Shown piece by piece: positions 56,064 through 64,000 of a stretch of DNA of 64,000 nt; position 1 is the first letter of the stretch, and each line of letters starts with the position of its first letter. The stretch lies in assembly GCA_009667805.1 (NCBI GenBank), contig CM019066.1:8184001-8248000 (forward strand), given 5' to 3'. The notes beneath the pieces are model-generated. The model was not told the origin of the DNA and did not search any database. It saw only the letters and a program-made list of their open reading frames with translations. This DNA is from Leptobrachium leishanense (Eukaryota > Chordata > Amphibia > Anura > Megophryidae). Made by a program: the position numbers and the translations under genes.

Positions 56064-56599
56064 TTTAACATTGTTTTAATAAAATCCTTTTTTAATCCAT
56101 CCTGCTGTTCCTGTATCGTATAAGAGTGAGTACAAAATTGGCAAATTTCTGCATATTAAGGCCAGTTTTTTGCAGTATTACACTAGGCTCGATTTGGGTC
56201 TGTTGTTTTCTCTCACCCACTTATGCAAGAGATTGGGAAAACAGATATCTATCTGGCTCCTGTGAATACCAGAAGAAATCCAACCCACTAAAGCTTGGAT
56301 AAAGCCCAGTGGATTTGGCTTGGCTATTCCCATATATGATATGTGGAGATGAAGATACTACTATAACAAGAATTTAAGTGTATGTGGTATTTACCCAAAA
56401 ATTTTGAGTGCGCTGTACCCTTATCTTGTATTATGATTTTTTGACTTTGTCAAAACAGTTTTTTTGGGGAAACCACCATTGGGCTACTTGGTGACTGACA
56501 TCGCAAGGTGTGAAGGGGACATTCTGGTGTGGCGCTCCACTGATCCTGGTTGTATCGTATTTATATCGCTGATTTTGTAATTAAATTTTGTATCATTCC

Positions 56600-56975
56600 C
56601 ATCTCAATGTATCCTTCCTGGAAAACATGCGAAATCTCAATGTATCCTTCTTGTAAAACATGAGAAATCTCAATGTATCCTTCCCGGGAAACCAGAGAAA
56701 TCTCAATGTATCCTTCTTGTAAAAAATGAGAAATCTCAATGTATCCTTCCTGGGAAACCAGAGAAATCTCAATGTATCCTTCTTGTAAAAAATGAGAAAT
56801 CTCAATGTGTCCTTCTTATAAAACATGAGAAATCTCAATGTATCCTTCTTGTAAAACATGAGAAATCTCAATGTATCCTTCCTGGGAAACCAGAGAAATC
56901 TCAATGTATCCTTCTTATAAAACATGAGAAATCTCAATGTATCCTTCTTGTAAAACATGAGAAATCTCAATGGCA
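56600..56975 (-). repeat. 33-bp minisatellite related to LINE 3' tail, second array
   Basis: Reverse complement of the 53290 array, about 11 units: AGAAATCTCAATGTATCCTT followed by CTTGTAAAACATG or CCTGGGAAACCAG types. The order of variants differs from the first array. Confidence 0.93.
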
Positions 56976-57410
56976 GAATTATCGTATCGTCAGAATTATC
57001 GTATCGTATAATTATCGTATCCGAAAAACCATTAGTTTACATCAAAACGAATAGACACTTTGAAACGAGGTGAACAGACATTCCGAAAAACATGAAAATT
57101 TTCAAAATCACGAAAAAAAAGTCGATACGAAAAACGAACCGAACCGAAATGGAAATCGGCCAAAACGAACTGAAACGAAAATTTACAAAATCCGAACGAA
57201 CTGAACCGAATCGAACCGGAAAAAAAAAATCGGTGCACAAGCCTACTATTAGAGGAGCATAAATAAAGTATAATAATAAATAGTTAGGAGGGAAAATAAA
57301 AAAAATCTTAATTAGAAGACCATCTGAAATACAAACAGAAAAGAGTTGACCAGGATCTCAAGTCTCTGTGTAGCTAGATTTAATGGATCCCACTTGGATA
57401 ACGTTTCGAA

Positions 57411-57574
57411 TGCACAAGTCACCCTTTGTCAAGCCCAATATCATGTATAGTCGATTGCATTCCTCCAGAATTACACAAGAAATTTTGTTTATTGCCAATG
57501 AAATTTCTTTGCATTGTTCCAGAATTACACATCGACTATACTTAATTTTGGGCTTTATAAAGGGTGACTTGTGC
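57411..57574. mobile_element. Short MITE or fold-back element
   Basis: GCACAAGTCACCCTTTGTCA...TATAGTCGA is mirrored by TCGACTATA...AAAGGGTGACTTGTGC. Between them TCCAGAATTACACA occurs twice directly. Confidence 0.85.
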
Positions 57575-57579
57575 GGCCG

Positions 57580-59120
57580 AATAGTTGCAAATGAAATTTA
57601 TTTGAATTGAGATCCACAATGTACCACCATAGTTTTACCAGCTTGAGTATGATAACTTGGAATCTGTTTATTTTTATTTTGTTGAAAAAAAGATCCCTAC
57701 CTATTTTATGGAGATGTAATAGCAACATTTTGTCAGCAGGTGGTGCCATCTACCTGTCAAATAATGCATACATTTTGAAAATGTGCTTTTGGGATTTTCT
57801 GGCACACATTCAAAGTATGCATAATTCAGGTTTGTTTTCCATAAATCCACTGGGTCTTGGCAGTGGTTTAATGAACTGTCAGACCTTTTCTGAAATGAAA
57901 TTTCTATAACGCATGATATTTCGCAGGACTGTTAAATTTGATGCCAGGAATTGCGTCACACGAACAACTTGTCTGCGTCGTTAATATATAACCAGAATAT
58001 GCGTTCTAAAGACATTGTAACAAGCGAGACTCGTTAGCTATCAAAACATCCATTGTCCTTAATTAGATTCTGGTTGTAAGAAACAAACAGATGTTAGATC
58101 AAATGGTTTAAAAGTAAGGGAACACAAGGACAACTAAGATAGAAATCTCAGTATTGTGTTTATTTCGTCACATCGAAACTCTGAAAGCCACGTAAACATC
58201 GAACAATAGGTTGCCCAATAAAGAAAAAAAAACCAAAGAAGGTTAAATGGCTTGGGTAAACCAGCTTGTAATGCTATTCGGCAATATGTACTATATGGTA
58301 TGAGAATATTTATTAGTTAGAACTGATAATTTTAGCATCTTATAAAAACAGAGGCCCTACCACATTTAGATGATTATTACAAATGTCTGGTGTACTAACC
58401 CGCATGAAGCCGATTAAGTCGGGTAACGTGTGAATGTTAAAACGATACCATGAATGTATGTCCCCTCACATACACATCCCTGTGGATATAAGTAAAGGGG
58501 GATGAGATGCACACACGCCGTGGCAAAGTATGCTAAGGATGCACAAATAGAAATAAATTTTGATTTGTTAATAAAATCTATGGAGTCCCAGGATATAGGA
58601 ATAAAAGACCCCAAACCAGTAAAAGATTGGCCAAACACATAAATTAATTTCTGCAGAAGGTTGATGGATGATCTGAGAGCGCCATCTGCTGGCCAGGTAA
58701 TATAACACCTGGACAGACCCCTGGAGTTGATGAATATATATATCCTCCAATCAAATGAGGCCACATAGTGATGGGCTAGATCTAAAACTGGGCGGAAGAC
58801 CACTATATAGAGGGGACACTCCAGAGCAGAAGGAAGGAGAGGAGACTGAGAAAAGCTTGGGGAGAGACCTGAGGGACGCTTGGAGGGAAGAAAGGCAATT
58901 ATCATCGGCCGCCCCTTTAAGACCGACCACACCCTAATCTTCCACCACTCTATCTTCACTAACCAGATGGTAAAGTATGCCTGAATAATATGATATCTAT
59001 TTTCTAATTGCATAGTCCTGATTTTAGATGTCCATCACAAACTAAAGGAATATAAATGAATTATTTTGCTGTTTGAGCCTAATAATCAGAATAGTCATTC
59101 CACCTTCCAGTCCCCTGCAG
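57580..59120. other. Low-repeat region, no gene recognised
   Basis: A minus-strand frame of 199 codons (58414-59013) begins MQLENRYHIIQAYF and has no family I recognise. Its composition and lack of any motif make it doubtful. No other structure seen. Confidence 0.4.
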
Positions 59121-59128
59121 ACGACTGC

Positions 59129-60165
59129 TAGACATGTGCATTCGTTTTAGTACTAAAACGATTTAGTCCGAATTTTGGGATAATTTAGTTTTCGTATGAC
59201 TCAAGAGAAACGAAACTGCTCAGTACAAAAAACGAAAGAAACTGAAATAAAATGCACTACATTTTAGTTTCAGTCCTTTTTGTGATATTACATTGATGAG
59301 TGAAGGAGACCAGCATGAAGAGCGCAACATCGCAGCATCCAAAGTTCTGCACCCTCCACATGCCAATGCAGTAGAATGTTCTATACAGAGAGGGGCATTA
59401 ATTAATGCAGGAGGATGTTATATACATTATACAGAGAAAGGTATAAATTGAGGAGGATGTTCTATACAGAGAAGGACATTAATTAATTCAGGAGGATGTT
59501 CTATACAGAGAGGGGTATTAATTAATGCAGGAGGATGTTCTAAACATTATACAGAGAGGAGCCTTTTTTTTTCTTTTAGCCCTTTAAATCCAGTGGCTGT
59601 GAGCGCTGAGATCGGCTGCTTGTTACATTATCTCTCAGTACAATGTATCAGGCTCAGCTGTTACAGTAATTGACTGTAACAGCGCTCAGAGTTTCAGTAA
59701 AACAAGGAAATAATATTGTTCTAACTTTTTGTATATAAAAATATTATGTACTAATATTACTGAAACTCTGAGCGCTGTGATGAGCAGCAGTCAGTTACTG
59801 TAACAGCTTTGCCTGACACGGGGCAGTATTACAATGTTGGTGCTAACTTAACCAAAGCTGTTGTAAACTGAAAACCTCCATAGGCTATAATGGCTCTGGG
59901 AAGTTTACAACATCTCTGGTTAAGTTAGCACCAACTATGTAATATGGCCCACATTGTGCTGAGAGTGAGAGATACTGTAACGAGCAGCGATCTCAGCCCT
60001 CTGAGGAGCCACTACAATAGTAAATTGTATCCACTGGTTTTCGGATGAATGAAATTAGTTTTCATACTAAAGAACTGAAAACGAATTTCTTTAGCAACTA
60101 AATAAAGTGCATTTTAGGACTAATCCATTAGTTCAAAACGAAATTTTGTGCTGTGCACATGTCTA
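59129..60165. mobile_element. hAT-type MITE with internal repeats
   Basis: TAGACATGTGCA to TGCACATGTCTA, a perfect 12-bp TIR, flanked by an exact 8-bp duplication ACGACTGC (59121-59128, 60166-60173). The interior has 3-4 tandem units (GGAGGATGTTCTATACAGAG, 59410-59560) and nested inverted blocks (CTGTAACAGCGCTCAGAGTT and its mirror near 59685-59785). Confidence 0.93.
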
Positions 60166-60173
60166 ACGACTGC

Positions 60174-61815
60174 TAAGGGAGAAACTATTACCGGCTGCAT
60201 ATTTGAGCCATAATTTAGTGAAATTATTTATATTCCGAGAATACTGTTTGTGGACATCTAAAAATATCAATTATATACCTATAGTGAGATACGCTGGGAC
60301 CGTGAAATAGCTTTTATATGTCAAGTGCCGTCCGCCCCACTCATAACCTAGCATAACTCCTTCCATATCCATCTTGCAGCCCTTCCGAATGAATGCATGT
60401 ACCGTAAGTCAATAAGAAGCGTTGGGTAAACGTATATCGAATGAAGTGCTGTGATTGATCTGTGGAAGAGATAGTGTCCCTACCGAGTGTGTTATGTATC
60501 TCCCTGAAGGAAGTTGCATTTAGTGAATAGGCCCCCACAATAATAAATTGTGCTGCAGGTGATGCCCAGTAACTGAGTGTTTATCTTAGCCAGGTGGAGG
60601 ATTGGTTTATAATGGGAAAGGTTTAAGTGAATAGAATAGAGTTTGGTGTTTAAGAATTGAGGCGTGTATATCTGTGGTGCGGTCTATAAACCTAAAATAT
60701 CTGTCCATTAGATTATTGCGTGTCGCAGTATCGCTACTAATCACAATCTATAATCACTTGTAAATTGTATTTTGCAAATCCGTTGATAACATACGATTGT
60801 ATGAAACTTGACGTGTAAATAAATTTTGGTTTGAATTGTTTTACCGTTACGCAGTCTCATATCTTTATTGATTTTATTGTGTTTAAAAATATCTAGAGAG
60901 CATCAAAAGAACTCGGGATAACGCGCCATATATTTGTTAAGACGTATATTCATTGATTGGTTATTAATCCCTATTTTAGGGGTTAAATACCAATTTATAC
61001 CACTGGTATTGGAGGCACTGTCAATAATATATATATATCTATATATATCTACAATAAGAAAAATATACGTCATAATTAATATATCCCTGACCTATTAAAG
61101 AAGTCAATAATCTCTAACAGAACGGCAACTTGGTAGTGAAGGGTTTCAAGAAATATAGTAATTACAGAATTTCTATAGAAAATAGGTGTCAAATGGGATC
61201 GACTGAATACTTTTATTTTTTCTCATCCACCGTCATATTATATATTTATTATTAAAATCTTTTAGGTATTGAAGCGAAATGTTAACTTAAGCTATTGTTT
61301 ACAATTTACCAAATGTATATAAACTTTTTAGTAAAAAAAATAATAATACACTGAGCAGGGGAAATTTTCTGACCTTCATAATTTGAGTGAATATCAAATG
61401 TTGCTGTTACCCATTAAGAACATTACAGGTTCTTTCTGAGCTGCCTGACAGACAACTTAAAATGTATCTTATCTCTTATCCAATGACCTTAAGTCTGACA
61501 TGATGAATATTTGTATAGTGTATCTGTTCATCCATCTATTAACAGGACAAACTCATTTGGGAAGCCATATAGGTAAGATACTAGGATGTACATATCTTCT
61601 AAATTAGATTTTATAGCAGGTGGCATCATTAGTAATGAATTCACAAATCACTTCAAAAATTCGAAGAGCAGCTGGGACGAAATATCTCTTTATAGGGTTT
61701 CATTACTTATAATGATAAACAAGTACCTTTATGAGTTTATAAATGTAAAACTTCTTTATGTAAATCCACATAAATGTAAAATGAACCTCTGCAAAATCAG
61801 TAAAAAAGCATATAT
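60174..61815. other. Low-repeat region, no gene recognised
   Basis: AT-rich DNA with a short AT microsatellite at 61026-61050. Frames are short and unrecognised. Confidence 0.4.
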
Positions 61816-61819
61816 TTAA

Positions 61820-62232
61820 CTACTTCACTACCATGACTGTGTTTACATATCAGCAACAGCAGAGACAGCTGCCCGAGAACGGGTTAACACAATCTGGAGC
61901 TATGCTACATCACTGCAAACACATTTCATTTGCATTTGGGCTGCAGAGTGTCCCCCAAATGTTTTAACACCTCTGTTTGAACGCCCAAGGTGCTGAAACA
62001 CTTGGAAACCCTGCTTGACATGCTAGTAGCCTGTGTCGTGGACATGTGACTTCAGCTGCATTAACCCTATTAGATCAGCAGATGGCAGCATCTGCCTGTC
62101 AAATAGAGCTTCTATTGTGAAACGTACATTGGCGATTTTGCCATTGATATTTTATTGTATTATTAATTAAAAGTGATTTACCCAAAAAAAAAATCACTGT
62201 TTCCTGACAGGGAACACTTAGCAGTTAAGGGG
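61820..62232. mobile_element. piggyBac-like MITE, TTAA flanks
   Basis: TTAA at 61816-61819 and 62233-62236. The termini CTACTTCACTACCATGAC and, reversed, CCCCTTAACTGCTAAG are imperfect. The core CAGATGGCAGCATCTG parallels the core of the element at 18239. Confidence 0.78.
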
Positions 62233-62310
62233 TTAATAATGGTCTGCAGACAATGTTAATGAAGATTTGGTTTTATTATACCGCCCTTGTATAACTGTCT
62301 GGATGTCAAC

Positions 62311-62550
62311 GTCTGTGCACAGTGGTATTTTTCATTTCGGATCGCTTCGGATCTTTTCTTTCCGTGATTTTTAATTTCGGATCATTTCAAATCAATTTCG
62401 CTTTCGTTTCGGATCGGTATCGATTTGTTCTTTCGGACCGATTTGAAATTTCGGGCGGCCGAGTATCGTTTTCAGAAAAGCTTCCAAAAACGAAAAATGG
62501 TGGATTTTCAGACAAATTCGAATTCGGACGAAACAGAACGCACATGTCTA
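62311..62550. mobile_element. Short hAT-type MITE
   Basis: It begins GTCTGTGCACAGTGG and ends GCACATGTCTA; the interior is TTTCGGATC-rich, as in the 1336 element. No clear target duplication. Confidence 0.65.
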
Positions 62551-62559
62551 GCTGTACGC

Positions 62560-63149
62560 TAGGCTTGTGCACCGATTTTTTTTTCGGTTCGATTCGGTTC
62601 GATTTTTCGGATTTTTAAACTTTTCGATTCGGCTCGTTTCGACCGATTTCGGTTTCGATTCGATTCGGTTCGGCTCGTTTTTCGGGTACATTTTTTTTCG
62701 GAATATCGACCATTTTTCGTATTTTCGTGTCACTGTGCTCGGTTTTTGTATCGACTTTTCGTGATTTCGGAAATTTTCGTTTTTCGGAATTGTACATTTT
62801 TCGGAATATCGACCATTTTTCGTATTTTTCGTGTCACTTTGCTCGTTTTTTGTATCGACTTTTCGTTTTTCGGCAAATTTTCGTTTTCAGAAAATTTTCG
62901 TTTTTCAGAAAATTTTCGTTTTTCAGAAAATTTTTGTTTTTCGGAAAATTTTCGTTTTTTCGGAACGTCGTTTGACACATTTCAAGTCCATTCGAAAAAT
63001 CCGAAAATATTTCGTTTCGGCTCGGAAAACGTTTCGGATCTGACATTTTCGGATCTAAACATTTTTGGAAATTCGGCCGCATCCGAAAACACGAATCGGG
63101 AAATTTCGTGAAAATTCCGAAATTCCGAAACCCGAAACGCACATCCCTA
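62560..63149 (+). mobile_element. hAT MITE, intact ends
   Basis: TAGGCTTGTGCACCG to CGCACATCCCTA, with an exact 8-bp duplication CTGTACGC (62552-62559, 63150-63157). It is close to the 41330 copy but contains a partial internal duplication of the CGGAATATCGACCATTTTTC block. Confidence 0.95.
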
Positions 63150-63157
63150 CTGTACGC

Positions 63158-64000
63158 GTTCTACTGACCTTCATGAGGTTTGTACGGAAAATGTACAGAG
63201 TTTGGAAAGTGCATTAGAGCTCCTTGAATTATTATTTGAGGGAAAAAGATAACTGTATTTTAGTTTCATTTCTAAAGCTATTTATTTGGATGAGGAATGG
63301 GGGACGATAAAAAAAAATCATCTATAGCGTCCCATATTCCAACCTTGATTAATCGTACAATTAGTCACTAGGGGATATCTCAATTCCTTACATTGCAAAG
63401 AGCAGCCACTTGTCCTGCTCACAGTGGTGATGATGTGCTGCGTACGAATTTACTTAATGCTTCTTGAATGTAAATAAAACCATCTTTTAAACTTTCTTCG
63501 CGACTAAGATGCGATTTTTCTTTTTAAAGTCTATTTTTGTACTTTTCGAACTATATAAATTCCTTGTTGACAGATAGAAAGGAACTCAATGTTATACTAT
63601 CATTAATTCTGCCCCGTCTTCTTTTTCTTAATGTCAAATAAAATATATGTTGCAGATTTTTTTTTTTTTACAAATATATAGCGTAGCATTTGCCAGCATT
63701 ATATTGGCCCCTATTTGTTCTAGCTGGTAATAGCAAAATGCTAAGGAGAAAAATATTGTGAGCTGTGAAGTCACTGCAACTCCCTATTATTGACTAATAA
63801 AATGCGGCTATATTAGTGTTTCACGCTTGTAATTCGCCGGTATTTGGCGAATTGTCAGCTTTTTGAATACCCTTGATAAAGGTCTTGGAACGAAACATTG
63901 GGATGTCTGCTCTCTGCTGGCCTGTTGTTCTGCAGGTTCCACTTCGTTTTTTCATACGATTTATTATTGGATTATATATTGATGTGTGTTGTGGCATAGA
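63158..64000. other. No gene seen; degenerate hammerhead-like block at 63865
   Basis: CTTGATAAAGGTCTTGG followed by GAACGAAACATTGGG near 63867-63895 resembles a mutated hammerhead-type retroelement sequence. Otherwise AT-rich. Confidence 0.4.

Larger units (their letters stand above)
55522..56553. mobile_element. Inverted-repeat retroelement with hammerhead motifs (Penelope-like?)
   Basis: An exact 14-bp duplication ATCGTATTTATATC (55508-55521 and 56554-56567) brackets the insert; the empty site is visible in the sister hAT MITE near 53745 (reverse strand). The insert is a large inverted repeat: about 55522-56005 mirrors 56022-56435, meeting near 56012, with a further unpaired tail of about 120 bp on the right. 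The left arm has about 80 bp extra. Each arm begins at the centre with a hammerhead ribozyme motif. Long variable duplications and hammerheads are known from Penelope-like retroelements, hence the tentative name. No reverse transcriptase is present. Confidence 0.75.
55357..57245 (-). mobile_element. hAT MITE, inverted relative to 53036, interrupted
   Basis: On the minus strand it starts TAGTAGGCTTGTGCACCG near 57245 and parallels 53036-53890, including the minisatellite, but ends at 55357 without the second terminus. It is split by the element at 55522-56553. Confidence 0.85.

Noticed and set aside
58414..59013. 199-codon minus-strand frame as a host gene
   Set aside because: No recognisable domain, no splice signals examined with confidence, and AT-rich low-complexity composition. 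It remains possible but unsupported.

Overview
The window looks like repeat-saturated nuclear DNA of a vertebrate, most likely an anuran amphibian; this is inferred from the repeat mix, and the species cannot be named. I found no host exon, tRNA, rRNA or CRISPR array. Almost every recognisable protein match is a decayed transposon gene: a hAT transposase, a Tc1/mariner transposase, a CR1-like LINE and two copies of an L2/CR1-type LINE. The long open frames in the window are by-products of tandem repeats.

Layout. 0-9.8 kb: an inverted repeat, hAT MITEs with exact 8-bp target duplications, a CR1 fragment and a LINE fragment. 11-18 kb: a rearranged hAT cluster in which a BED-finger transposase and a separate C-terminal piece lie in opposite orientations. 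19.1-20.8 kb: a nearly complete Tc1 element. 21-38.7 kb: PIF/Harbinger-type MITEs (TIR GGCTAGGGTCAGACGA, 3-bp TWA-like target duplications), TTAA-flanked piggyBac-like MITEs, two solo LTRs and a hAT element holding a 1.2-kb minisatellite and a GC-rich cruciform. 39.3-43.6 kb: a 54-bp satellite array broken by one hAT MITE. 44-52.5 kb: more Harbinger MITEs, a family starting GGGTTATTCAGAG, a LINE with a reverse-transcriptase domain and a minisatellite. 53-57.2 kb: two hAT MITEs in opposite orientation, each carrying a minisatellite that matches the LINE 3' tail; one was later hit by an inverted-repeat retroelement with two hammerhead ribozyme motifs. 57-64 kb: low-repeat DNA with a few MITEs.

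The most notable points are the hammerhead pair at about 56.0 kb, the 33-bp minisatellite matching a LINE tail, the repeated association of hAT elements with internal tandem arrays, and the layered nesting that gives a relative order of insertion. Boundaries flanked by exact target duplications are firm. Superfamily names come from target-duplication length and terminal sequence, not from database matches.
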